Assembly (NCBI GenBank): GCA_028688475.1
Contig: JAQTYB010000011.1
Location: 1 to 39,388 of the forward strand
Reading direction: 5' to 3'
DNA from: Elusimicrobiales bacterium
GTDB lineage: Bacteria > Elusimicrobiota > Elusimicrobia > Elusimicrobiales > Elusimicrobiaceae
DNA: 39,388 bases
In this document: piece after piece, positions 6,304 through 15,100 of the stretch
Numbering within the stretch: position 1 is the stretch's first letter
Layout of the letters: each line of letters opens with the position of its first letter
Notes under the pieces: model-generated
Databases searched by the model: none
Seen by the model: only the letters and a program-made list of their open reading frames with translations
What the model was told of the DNA's origin: nothing
Program-made: the position numbers and the translations under genes

Positions 6304-6825
6304 ATGCGCGTTGATTCGGCAAAAGAAAGACTCCCTAAAATAACCAAAACCGCGCAGCCGGCCAAACTGCGGGCATGCGCGCGGCTGATGTCCGCTTGCG
6401 AGCCGTGGCTTACGCTGGGGCGGAAGTACGGCGACTGCATCAATGCCTTGCGCGGCCCCGGAAAGGAAGTATACATCGCGGAAAAAAGCGGCAGGCTGGC
6501 CGGCTTTATCGTTCTGCAAATGTGCGGCACTTTCAAGGGCTACGTGCAGTCAATCTGCGTCGCTCCCGAATTCAGGGGGGGCGGCTATGGAACGCGGTTG
6601 CTGCTGTTCGCTGAAAAAAGGGTGTTCCGGGAAACGCCCAACATGTTCCTGTGCGTATCATCATTTAACAAGCGGGCGCGCGCTCTCTACAGAAAGCTGG
6701 GTTACAAATATGTGGGAACACTGAAGGACTTTATTATAGCCGGACATTCCGAACTGCTGCTGCGCAAAACGACCGGCCCGCTGTCCCGCCATCGCGCGCC
6801 GGACGCCAAACGCTCACGGAGTTGA
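6304..6825 (+). CDS. GNAT-family N-acetyltransferase
   Basis: 173-aa GCN5-related acetyltransferase. The acetyl-CoA loop is clear: SICVAPEFRGGGYGTRLL (Q/R-x-x-G-x-G/A type), followed by FNKRARALYRKLGYKYVGTL, the usual final strand-helix. An AGGAG (6290-6294) within the end of the upstream gene precedes ATG 6304, so it is probably translationally coupled to the PNPOx gene. The acceptor substrate cannot be predicted. GC content rises from about here toward the level of the main chromosome. Confidence 0.88.
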   Translation: MRVDSAKERLPKITKTAQPAKLRACARLMSACEPWLTLGRKYGDCINALRGPGKEVYIAEKSGRLAGFIVLQMCGTFKGYVQSICVAPEFRGGGYGTRLLLFAEKRVFRETPNMFLCVSSFNKRARALYRKLGYKYVGTLKDFIIAGHSELLLRKTTGPLSRHRAPDAKRSRS

Positions 6826-6832
6826 TACCCCC

Positions 6833-7288
6833 ATGCAAAAAACCATCGAAACGCAAATCGTTATAAACGCCGGAAAAGAAAAAGTCTGGGCAATTCTCAC
6901 GGACTTTGACAACTACAAAAACTGGAACCCGTTCATCATAAACAGTTCAGGACAGGCAATCGCGGGAGGCAAACTGATAAACACGATGAAAAACGGCAAC
7001 AGCCGGTTTATATTCAAGCCCACTGTCTTGAACGTTGAGAAATTAAAATATCTGGATTGGCTGGGCAGCTTGTTTGTAAAAGGGATATTTGACGGACACC
7101 ATTATTTCAAAATCGAGGAATTGAACCCCGGGCAGGTCAGATTCACCCAGGGAGAGAATTTCGCGGGAATTTTAAGCGGCGTGATTTTAAGATTTACAGG
7201 AAGCGAAACGCGGAATGGTTTTATCAGAATGAATCAGGCGCTTAAACAACTGGCGGAAAGTACAGCGACATCCCAATCTTGTGTCTGA
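6833..7288 (+). CDS. SRPBCC (START-like) domain protein
   Basis: 151-aa SRPBCC/polyketide-cyclase-like protein. It begins with ETQIVINAGKEKVWAILTDFDNYKNWNPFI, the hallmark of the family, and ends in a long C-terminal helix (GFIRMNQALKQLAE). The fold makes a deep hydrophobic ligand cavity; the ligand is unknown. It starts 7 bases after the GNAT gene and is likely the last gene of that transcript; the next gene is convergent. Confidence 0.85.
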   Translation: MQKTIETQIVINAGKEKVWAILTDFDNYKNWNPFIINSSGQAIAGGKLINTMKNGNSRFIFKPTVLNVEKLKYLDWLGSLFVKGIFDGHHYFKIEELNPGQVRFTQGENFAGILSGVILRFTGSETRNGFIRMNQALKQLAESTATSQSCV

Positions 7289-7318
7289 CAAGGTTCTTCA
7301 TGATTTATATGATTCAGT

Positions 7319-8347
7319 TCAGCCGGCCAGTTCGAACATTTTGTTCAGCGCGGCAAGGGCGCGGCGGGCGGTTTCGGCGGGCGGGTTCTGTATTATCTGG
7401 AACGGGGACGGAGCTTTGAGAGCCGCTGTCACATCCTCGAGGCAGGTGAGTTTCATGTACGGGCAAAGCCTGCACATGGCGATGAATTTTTTGTCGGGGA
7501 AATCGAGCAGCGCAAGCTCGCCGAGGCCGCATTCCGTCACCAGCATATAAGCCGCCGCGCAGGTTTTGCCGATATAAGCCATCATGCCGGAGGTGCCGCC
7601 GGCAAAATCCGATTCGCGCACTATATCCGGCGGACATTCTGAGTGCGCAAGCACTTTAAGCCCCGGATAGCGGCTGCGGTAACTGCGTATGACGCCCGCA
7701 TTGAAACCCTCATGCACCACGCAGGAGCCCTTCCAGAGGATGATGTCCCTGCCCGGAGTCTTTCCCAGCGTTTGCGCGAGGTTGGCGCCCATCAGCGCGT
7801 CGGGGATGAAAATCAGGCGCGGATGTTTTTTGTAAAACCTGCGCAGAATCAGTTCCGCGTTGGCGCTGGTCACAACGCAATCGCTTTCCGCCTTCACTTC
7901 AACGGCAGTGTTGATGTAAGTTATCACCGGCAGGCCCGGATACTGCGCCTTGAGCGCGCGCACGTCGTCGGCGGTTATGCTGTCGGCCAGAGTGCAGCCC
8001 GCCTCCGGCGCGGGGAGGATTACCGTTTTTTGCGGGCTTAAAAGCTTGGCGGTTTCGGCCATGAAGCGCACGCCGCAAAAAACTATCGTATCGGCGGCGG
8101 TCTGCGCGCAGAGTTTGGCCAGCCTGTAGGAATCGCCCGTGAAATCCGCGGCGGCGGCCAGTATTTCGGGCCGCTGGTAAACGTGGCCCGCCACGACGGC
8201 GTTTTTTTCTTTCTTGAGCCGGTCTATTTCCAGCGACAGTTCCGCCGCGCGGCGCATGTCCGCCGACGGCAGCAGCCTTGAGAGCCCTTTGGCTTCGAGT
8301 TGCGCCAGCCTGCGCTGCAATTCGGCTTCTGAAATCGGTTCAGTCAT
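7319..8347 (-). CDS. nadA: Quinolinate synthase A
   Basis: 342-aa quinolinate synthase, which condenses iminoaspartate with dihydroxyacetone phosphate to give quinolinate for de novo NAD synthesis. Family signatures present: VFCGVRFMAETAK, PAPEAGCTLADSI, YINTAVEVKAESD, VTSANA, WKGSCVVHE, HSECPPDIV, TSGMMAYI and VTECG. The three [4Fe-4S] cysteines are the ones in AGCTLADS, KGSCVVH and the final RLCPYMK. Its start overlaps the end of the GDPD gene by 8 bases, so it is the last gene of a leftward operon with a NifU-like Fe-S protein at its head. No nadB or nadC is in the window. Confidence 0.97.
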   Translation of the reverse strand: MTEPISEAELQRRLAQLEAKGLSRLLPSADMRRAAELSLEIDRLKKEKNAVVAGHVYQRPEILAAAADFTGDSYRLAKLCAQTAADTIVFCGVRFMAETAKLLSPQKTVILPAPEAGCTLADSITADDVRALKAQYPGLPVITYINTAVEVKAESDCVVTSANAELILRRFYKKHPRLIFIPDALMGANLAQTLGKTPGRDIILWKGSCVVHEGFNAGVIRSYRSRYPGLKVLAHSECPPDIVRESDFAGGTSGMMAYIGKTCAAAYMLVTECGLGELALLDFPDKKFIAMCRLCPYMKLTCLEDVTAALKAPSPFQIIQNPPAETARRALAALNKMFELAG

Positions 8348-9086
8348 CCGTGCCGCCTGTTTTGTTCCAGCCGTCCTGGCAGATATCGGGATTATTGGTG
8401 AATATTCCGTCGGCGCCCATGCTTTCCAGCTCCCTGGCGCGGCGGCGGTCGTTTACCGTGTAAAGCAGCATTTTCAGGCCGCGCGAATGCGCCGCGCGCG
8501 CCGCCTCCGGCGTGAACCGGCGGGCGTTGATGTTGACGCTTTCCGCGCGCAGCCGCACCGCCAGCGCAACGGCGTCCCCGATGGAAACTGAACTTGAGGC
8601 CAGCACGCCGATTTTAATTTCAGGGTCGAGCCTGCGCACAGTTTCGAGGCTTGGATGATAAAAGCTCGACACCGCCGCCCGGCGCGGCCAGCCGTTGCCG
8701 CAAGTCCTGAGGACTTCAAGCAGTTTATGCTCGATTCCCGCGTAAATCCCGCGGTCGTTTTTTATCTCGACGTTCACGAAACCGCGCCCGCCGACAAGTG
8801 CCAGTGCCTGCGCCAGCGTGGGAATACGCTGCGGCCTTTTCGCGCCGGGAAAATGCGCGGCCACGTCGTAGCGCAGAAGTCCGGCATAGCCGCAATCCGC
8901 TATTTTAACGTCCGCTCCGGCGGTGCGCTTCAAATCCAAATCGTGATGAACCACAAGCTCGCCGTCGGCGGAAAGCTGAATGTCCAGCTCCAGCGACGAC
9001 ATGCCCATGCTAAGCGCCAGCTCAAACGCGTCCAGCGTGTTTTCGGGCGCGTACGCGCTCGCGCCGCGGTGCGCTATGTATTCCAC
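8340..9086 (-). CDS. Glycerophosphodiester phosphodiesterase family protein
   Basis: 248-aa GDPD of the short cytoplasmic type (no signal peptide). The N-terminal IAHRGASAYAPENTLDAFELAL and the metal/catalytic segment LELDIQLSADGELVVHHDLDLKRT are standard. EIKND supplies a further acidic residue, and the C-terminal LLYTVNDRRRARELESMGADGIFTNNPD closes the TIM barrel. It would hydrolyse glycerophosphodiesters to glycerol 3-phosphate and an alcohol. It overlaps the PHP gene upstream by 13 bases and nadA downstream by 8. Confidence 0.93.
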   Translation of the reverse strand: MEYIAHRGASAYAPENTLDAFELALSMGMSSLELDIQLSADGELVVHHDLDLKRTAGADVKIADCGYAGLLRYDVAAHFPGAKRPQRIPTLAQALALVGGRGFVNVEIKNDRGIYAGIEHKLLEVLRTCGNGWPRRAAVSSFYHPSLETVRRLDPEIKIGVLASSSVSIGDAVALAVRLRAESVNINARRFTPEAARAAHSRGLKMLLYTVNDRRRARELESMGADGIFTNNPDICQDGWNKTGGTDD

Positions 9087-9904
9087 GCGGCCAGTCCCGA
9101 CAGAGATTTTTTCATGCTCGCGAAATCCTCTTCCGACACGTTCACCCCGATGGAATTTTCCCGCCCTGAGGCCGGGCCGTGGTAATCCGAACCGGCTGTC
9201 ACGAACAGCCCGTATTTGGCGGCCAGCGAGAGCAGCCGGCGCGTCATCTCCTCGGTATGGGCGGCGTAAAACGCTTCCAGCCCGCCAAGCCCCGCGGTGC
9301 GCCAGGCCGGCAGGTCCAGAACGGACATCACGATGCCGGGATGAGCCAGCACGGCGGCGCCGCCCGCGCCGCGTATGGCTGCTATGGTCTCGTTCACATC
9401 CAGCCCCATTCCCGCGACGTAGCCGGGCCTGCCGGGAACGAGATACTTGCGGAAAGCGTCCTGGCGGGTCTGCGCGCGGTTCGTGGCCCTGAGATAATCC
9501 GCCACGTGCGCGCGGGAAAGGCTGCCTTTGGCGCGGGCGCGCACCCGCGCGAAGTCGGCTTCAATCCCCGCCTCGTTAAGCTGCGAGACGGTGCGGCGGA
9601 CGCGCTCCTCGCGCTTTGCAAGGGCGAATCCGAGCGCGGCTTTTAGGCCTTTTTCCCCGACGTCAACGCCCAGCCCGAGTATGTGGAGGTGGTCGTCGAG
9701 CCGGGTGCTTATCTCAACTCCGCGGACAAACGCAACGCCCAGCCGCTCCGCCTCGGCGGCGGCTTCGGCGCAGCCGGACACGGTGTCATGGTCGGTTAGC
9801 GCCAGCAGGGATACGCCGCGCCTTGCCGCTCCCCGCACGACTTCGGCGGGGGAACAGGTGCCGTCCGACTGGTCGGAATGGGTGTGCAAATCCAGCGTCG
9901 GCAT
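9074..9904 (-). CDS. PHP-domain phosphoesterase
   Basis: 276-aa PHP-domain protein of the YciV/RNase AM (3',5'-nucleoside bisphosphate phosphatase) type. Metal-binding motifs are in place: DLHTHSDQSDGT, ALTDHDTVSG, GVEIST, HILGLGVD, AHPG and AGSDYHG. The family removes phosphates from nucleotides such as pAp or trims RNA 5' ends; the exact substrate is not certain. It lies between the NifU-like and GDPD genes with a 10-base gap and a 13-base overlap. Confidence 0.9.
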   Translation of the reverse strand: MPTLDLHTHSDQSDGTCSPAEVVRGAARRGVSLLALTDHDTVSGCAEAAAEAERLGVAFVRGVEISTRLDDHLHILGLGVDVGEKGLKAALGFALAKREERVRRTVSQLNEAGIEADFARVRARAKGSLSRAHVADYLRATNRAQTRQDAFRKYLVPGRPGYVAGMGLDVNETIAAIRGAGGAAVLAHPGIVMSVLDLPAWRTAGLGGLEAFYAAHTEEMTRRLLSLAAKYGLFVTAGSDYHGPASGRENSIGVNVSEEDFASMKKSLSGLAAWNT

Positions 9905-9914
9905 CGGCGTTTAC

Positions 9915-10139
9915 TTACGCCGGCACTACCTGAGTGACGCCAGGAACTTCTTCCTTGAGTTTGCGTTCAAGCACCATTTTAAGCGTCATCGCCGCGCCCG
10001 GGCAGCAGCCGCACGCGCCGGTAAGCGTTACCCTTACCACTCCGGTTTTTTCGTCCACGGAAACGAGTTTCACGTCGCCCCCGTCGGCCCGCAGCATGGG
10101 ACGGATTTTAGCGAGAGCCTGCTCAACCTTGTCTTTCAT
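9915..10139 (-). CDS. NifU C-terminal-domain Fe-S scaffold/carrier
   Basis: 74-aa stand-alone NifU-like domain. It starts KVEQALAKIRPMLRADGGDVKLVSVD and has the cluster-binding segment GACGCCPGAAMTLK, where the usual CxxC is present with one extra cysteine inside it. Such proteins hold or deliver [4Fe-4S] clusters. It heads the leftward operon ending in nadA, an Fe-S enzyme, which suggests but does not prove that it serves NadA. GGAGG lies 6 bases before the ATG. Confidence 0.92.
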   Translation of the reverse strand: MKDKVEQALAKIRPMLRADGGDVKLVSVDEKTGVVRVTLTGACGCCPGAAMTLKMVLERKLKEEVPGVTQVVPA

Positions 10140-10221
10140 AATATCCTCCGTAGTGTGCCTGAAATAGATAGTATAATATTTGCCGAATATTCATCAGGCC
10201 TGCTGGAGTTGAGAGCGTTTT
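10140..10221. promoter_or_regulatory. Divergent promoter region between nifU-like and pduO-like genes
   Basis: An AT-rich 82-base gap. A perfect TATAAT (10172-10177, + strand) overlaps TATACT on the minus strand, and AATATT-TGCCG-AATATT forms a small inverted repeat beside it. No strong -35 is visible for either direction. Confidence 0.4.
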
Positions 10222-10686
10222 ATGAAACACCGTGGAGACCGCGGAGTCACCGGCTTGCCCGGCGGCAAAAGGGTCAAAAAAAGCTCCGCGCGAATACGCG
10301 CGCTGGCCGCGCTGGACGAGTTGAACTGCCAGTTGGGCGCGGCGCGCGCGGTCTATCCGCGCGGCGCGAAGGAGATTCTCGCCGCGCAGCGCGCGCTGAT
10401 TGCGTTGTGCGGCCAGGTGGCGGGCGCTCCGGCGGACGAAACGCTTGAGCGCGCCGCGGCGGCGCTTGACCGGGAGATTGCAAGGCTATCCGCGCTGGCT
10501 CCGTTGCCAAAAGCTTTCATCATTCCGGGCGAATCGCTCCCCGAAGCGGCGGTGCAGCTTGCCCGCGCGAAGTGCCGCACCGCCGAAACGCTGGTCTGCG
10601 CCCTGCCCGGGCAACCGGCGGCGGTGAAATATCTTAACCGGTTGTCTGGCTATTTGTTTAGTCTCGCGGTTTTTGCCAGGCGCTGA
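10222..10686 (+). CDS. PduO-type cob(I)alamin adenosyltransferase
   Basis: 154-aa protein of the PduO family, which transfers the adenosyl group of ATP to cob(I)alamin. Landmarks: RGDRGVTGLPGGKRVKKSSARIRALAALDELN (ATP-binding N-terminus), ARAKCRTAETLV and KYLNRLSGYLFSLAVFAR. It is short for the family (usually about 180-190 aa), mainly because the N-terminus and the loop before the last helix are trimmed. It stands alone between a divergent and a separately transcribed operon. Confidence 0.88.
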   Translation: MKHRGDRGVTGLPGGKRVKKSSARIRALAALDELNCQLGAARAVYPRGAKEILAAQRALIALCGQVAGAPADETLERAAAALDREIARLSALAPLPKAFIIPGESLPEAAVQLARAKCRTAETLVCALPGQPAAVKYLNRLSGYLFSLAVFARR

Positions 10687-10734
10687 TACTGCCTGTTTCA
10701 AAACTATTGCGCGGCTTTGCGCACAAAGTTAGCC

Positions 10735-10763
10735 TTGCGCATTCAATGCGCGCGCAATATACT
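10735..10763 (+). promoter_or_regulatory. Promoter of the prepilin operon with overlapping palindrome
   Basis: TTGCGC (10735-10740), 17-bp spacer, TATACT (10758-10763). The spacer is occupied by GCGCATT-C-AATGCGC (10737-10751), a perfect 7-bp palindrome. Two more TTGCGC hexamers lie upstream (10707, 10717) and GCGCAA lies at 10752-10757. A protein bound here would overlap RNA polymerase. Confidence 0.6.
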
Positions 10764-10812
10764 TATACTGTCCACGAGGAAGCGTAGTACACCAAAAGGG
10801 GCGGCAAAGCTT

Positions 10813-12117
10813 ATGTCCAGCTTTAACCCAAGCGCTTTCACGGTAATATCAGAAAGAACCGCGGCGAAACGCCGGGGTTCGGCTTTGCTTATAGCGATAT
10901 TCCTGTCGCTTGTGGTGGCATTGTTCATGACCGTGGGCGGGCAATTGATAGTCACTTCCCAGCGCAACAGCAAAGTACAACAGCATTCGCTTACGGAGGC
11001 CGACAACGTGTCCCGAGCCGGACTTGTGGACGCTATTTCATGGTTCAAACGCCAGACGACTCAGCCTGTGAAAAGCGGCTACCCTCCCGTGGCGTACCCG
11101 TACCCCGACGCGGCCTTCAATCCGCTCTACAATGCCAATCCGGCAATCAGCGACACGATAGACCAGAGCATAGGCATCGTCAGCGAGTTTCCGGTTTCAG
11201 TCAACGGCTCGAAATGGGGCCGCTATGAAGTGGTCAAGCAGTCCGCGAACCCCGCGATAAGCACCAATCCCTATAACGCGCACGCCGTGCACGATGTGAC
11301 CGGCGAACGCATGGACGGGCATTTCAACGGCGAGGGGCTGGTGTGGTATCTCGAAAGCGTGGGCTATATTTTTCAGCGGAACGACCCAACAAAAGCTTTC
11401 AATGTAGCGCCGAACGTGGTGCTCAGCACCGTGCGTTCATCAACAGAGATAAAACGGCTGGCGCTCAACCTGCCGGTGAAAGCGGCTTTGCTTACTCACG
11501 ACGGCGGCTCCGGCTCGACTTACAACGTCACAGTCAACAGCGGCGGGGCGTTGATGGGGTTGGGCGGCACCTACGCTTTCGCGCGGTTTACGGGAAACAA
11601 CGCTAAAAAAGTCGGCACGGGGGTTCTCAGCACCACGCCCGGCACAACCACCTCGCCCAACGACCCCACAATACAATATCTGATGGGAGTTTCCCTCTCG
11701 GAACTCAAGCTGCTGTCCGACTACATGGTAACCGACACGCACTATCTGCCGGTGACGCTGCCGGACATGACGCTTATATTCATAGACCGCAGCGCGGTAT
11801 TCTCCTCCACGCGCCCGCTGGTGGGCAGCGGAATTCTGATTGTGGACGGAGACCTCGAAATCAAGGCTAATTCCAACGCGCTTTACAGCGGTTTCATATA
11901 TGTCACGGGCACGCTCAAGCTATACGACCCCGCCAGCGTCAACGGCTCTGTGGTCGCGTTCGGCGGCGCCACCATATCGCGCACCAGCCCCACCGATAAA
12001 GCTACTATAAACTATGACGATGCCATGAGAAACGCGGTGACGCAGCAAATCTGCCAATACCGGGAAAACAAGTCCACCCTGCATGTGTTCATAGGCGTGC
12101 CGGGACTGGAGAACTAG
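10813..12117 (+). CDS. PilX-like prepilin/pilus assembly protein
   Basis: 434-aa protein with a prepilin-like N-terminus: basic AAKRRG, then SALLIAIFLSLVVALFMTVGG as the hydrophobic helix, in the style of PilX/GspK N-terminal domains. The helix lacks the usual Glu5, as is common in this subgroup. The remainder is a Ser/Thr/Gly-rich exported domain, with 'FIYVTGTLKLYDPASVNGSVVAFGG' near its end suggesting stacked beta strands; no other domain was recognised. ATG 10813 is preferred over the longer frame because the promoter lies upstream of it and the prepilin leader follows soon after. First gene of a three-gene prepilin operon. Confidence 0.75.
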   Translation: MSSFNPSAFTVISERTAAKRRGSALLIAIFLSLVVALFMTVGGQLIVTSQRNSKVQQHSLTEADNVSRAGLVDAISWFKRQTTQPVKSGYPPVAYPYPDAAFNPLYNANPAISDTIDQSIGIVSEFPVSVNGSKWGRYEVVKQSANPAISTNPYNAHAVHDVTGERMDGHFNGEGLVWYLESVGYIFQRNDPTKAFNVAPNVVLSTVRSSTEIKRLALNLPVKAALLTHDGGSGSTYNVTVNSGGALMGLGGTYAFARFTGNNAKKVGTGVLSTTPGTTTSPNDPTIQYLMGVSLSELKLLSDYMVTDTHYLPVTLPDMTLIFIDRSAVFSSTRPLVGSGILIVDGDLEIKANSNALYSGFIYVTGTLKLYDPASVNGSVVAFGGATISRTSPTDKATINYDDAMRNAVTQQICQYRENKSTLHVFIGVPGLEN

Positions 12118-12120
12118 CTT

Positions 12121-15100
12121 ATGAAACTTTTTGCGCGGCTGGACAACCGCAACGGCTTCAACCTCATCGAAGTGCTTATCGCCGCTTCCATATTGGGGAT
12201 AGTGACCATGGGGCTTGTGCAGATTCAGGGCTTCATGAGCAGGCAGAACGTTTCCATAAAAGAGGGAACCTTCGCCAACCAGAAGGCCATGCAGATGCTG
12301 GAAGAGCTGCGCTCGCTGGTGGCCGGCTCGGAAAAAATAGACGTTTCAGTGCTCGACGATTATGATGACGGCTCCCTCTACAAAACGGTTCTTACCACGG
12401 ATTTGGCCACCACCGACCCGGCTTCGGCGCTGAGCGGCAACACGCCGGGCCCATGCGGCGGCTGGAAATACCTGCGGCAGATAAGCGTCATCAAGGTGCC
12501 CGACGACCCTTTCGCCCGCCGCGTTTTCGTGCGAATCTACAAAGGCGCCTGCCCTCTCTCCACGCCTCAGGCCGCGGGGGAAAGCCTGGCGCAGACCATG
12601 ACCGTGCTCAAAACCATAAAGTCGCAGTTCGTCCCAACGCAGGTGCTTGACGTTTACGTTATCGCCATTGAAAACGTGGCGGGCTGGTGGTCCTCGCTGC
12701 CAACCATGCGGCCTCTTTTCGATAGCATTCTGTCGGACTTGCAGTCCCGCAACCCCGGCCTGGAATTGAGAACGCACTGGATAGACCGCCTCTCCTACGG
12801 GCGCGACCCTTACTACGCGCCCAATGTGAACAAAGCGGTTCGTACCAACGCCGCGCCAGCGCCGCTGGTGTATCTTTATCCCGGACTGACACAGGATGAT
12901 ACCAGCAGCGATTACAAATTTTACGACCCCGACGGGTTCATGGGCAGAGTGCAGGTTGACAGCGTGCTGACGAACACGGCCACCTACGCTTCCGACGGCA
13001 CTTTCCTCCAAAACACCTATTCGCTCTGCGACCAGTTCAACCACGCAGTGCGCGAACCCGACGAGGAAGCCCTCTATAGCCAGGCGGTGGCGGCCTCGCA
13101 GGCCGCCGGGGTGGCTCCGCCGGAGCCGAGCTGGCGGCTGCTGCTGGAGTGGATGAATTCGGGCCGTTCGGGCAATTACTCGGCGTATAAAAACATAATG
13201 CTGATAAACCTGCACGGCGAACTGCTGCCGCTGCCGCCGATGCATAACTATTCTGACGCGGCAAAGGACCCTGCCGTCATGCCGAACGTAAGAGTGGTGG
13301 CGCATCCGGAAAGAATCGCCTATACCGCCGCCGCCACCACCATAAAGTTGCGGGTTTATGCATATGCAGCGGCGGGGCATTTGAGTGATTTCGCCGGTTC
13401 GGGCGTCAATGCGAGCAGCGTTCCCTATACCTCCATATTTTTACCCAGCGACTATGTTGACTTCCCTGCCGCGAATGTCACATACATAGCCGGCAACAGC
13501 GGCACGCAATATACCGCCGCCACGGTTACTACAAAATACACCGGTATCCAAAGCGCGGCCTCGGTAGCCGCAGGAAGCTTCAGCATCACTCATCCGACAG
13601 CCGGCTCCACGCTGATAACGCTTTATAATACGCCCATACGCCATGGGTTCTACAACGGCGACTCATCCCACAAGCAAGGGCTGCCGGACGGAACCACCGG
13701 CTCTTCCGCCGATATGAAGTTATATGGCATGGAGTATATACCGTTCCCGACTGGTCCGGCAGGCTCGCCGGATTTTACCACCAACCTGACCACAAACTCC
13801 GACTCTCTGCCCAAAAACACGGCGCGCTGGATAATAACCATACCCATCGGTGGGGCCACGGGCCTCGCCGGCGGGCAGCGGCATACCATTGAAACCCGCA
13901 TAGGCACCGATACCACTACGGGCACCACGGCGAACGCGCCGTACAATCTCTCTCGCACTTATGCATGGATAAACGCCGCGGTGCCATTCACCGAGCAGTA
14001 TCAGTTCACCGGGGACGCGGCTTATTGCCCCTATTCGGATATCGTGGCCAACAGCGGCTACAACTGGTATTTCAGGACTGCGCCTACCGGCTACAACAAT
14101 CTCGGCAAAACCGCCGCCGGCTGGGGCGGCGACGACAACCATATAGACGTGCCGCGCTATATGCAGTTGGTGCGCAACGGACTTCTTCAGTCCAACGCCA
14201 TATGGAGCACCATGAACGGCTGGAGCTATTACTACTATGGCTTCGGCGGCGAGTTTGGCAGCGACATGGCGCCCCTTGCAAACTCGCTTCCCTTTGTCAT
14301 GACGCCCTGGCTGTCCGCGCGAGACGTGGCAACAACGGGCCACGTCAATGAAATAGTAAACTACACCGGCGACCAGCAGAACAGCCGCCTGATAACCAGA
14401 ACCGACGCTTCCTGGTACTGCAAGCCCTGGCTGGGAGAGTTGTTCCCAGATGACGACTATACTTTCTGGACAAGCAACGGCAACCTGCCCACCAATCTGA
14501 ATGTGCGCGGCATCCCGAACTATTACAGGGCTACATACCCGGCGGCGGGCGCCCTGTCGCGCAACGTGAATTTCAGATTCCAGCCCAACGGCTGCGCTTC
14601 CTTTTTCAACGGCTCGAAAACCAGTTCGACGCATCCCTTCAACCACAGCGGGCAAAACAGCGCAACCGGCGCAGCGACGACGCTCACCGGCAACATAGCC
14701 GCGATGTTCAACTTCCCGATGCTCGACACCCTGACCGCGCCGCGCCCTTTCACGCTGAGCGACAGCGGCAACGACCCGTCGGAATGGAACGACGCCACCT
14801 ATTCCGGTATGCGCACCACGATAGAGTTCCCGTCCATCGGCGGCGTGGAAAGAAGTTTTTACAATTCCAGCTATTCCACCAGCTACAGGTCCAGCGCGCT
14901 GGTGCGCATGAAAACGGGAACGAACAGCGCCTACGTCGCGGTTTCGGGTTTCGGCACGCAGGCGAATTTCGGCACCGCCGAGATAGGCAAATACATGTCC
15001 ATGTTGGTAATGCGCGCGTTCATTGACGGCGGAATGTACACCGGGCAGGACCATATAACGCAGGTGCCGATGGTAAACATCACTTCGCCGACGCCGGCGG

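Noticed and set aside
12346-15054. Long minus-strand ORFs opposite the large prepilin gene
   Set aside because: They show no domains and have Arg/His/Gly-rich composition typical of the complement of a GC-rich coding strand.
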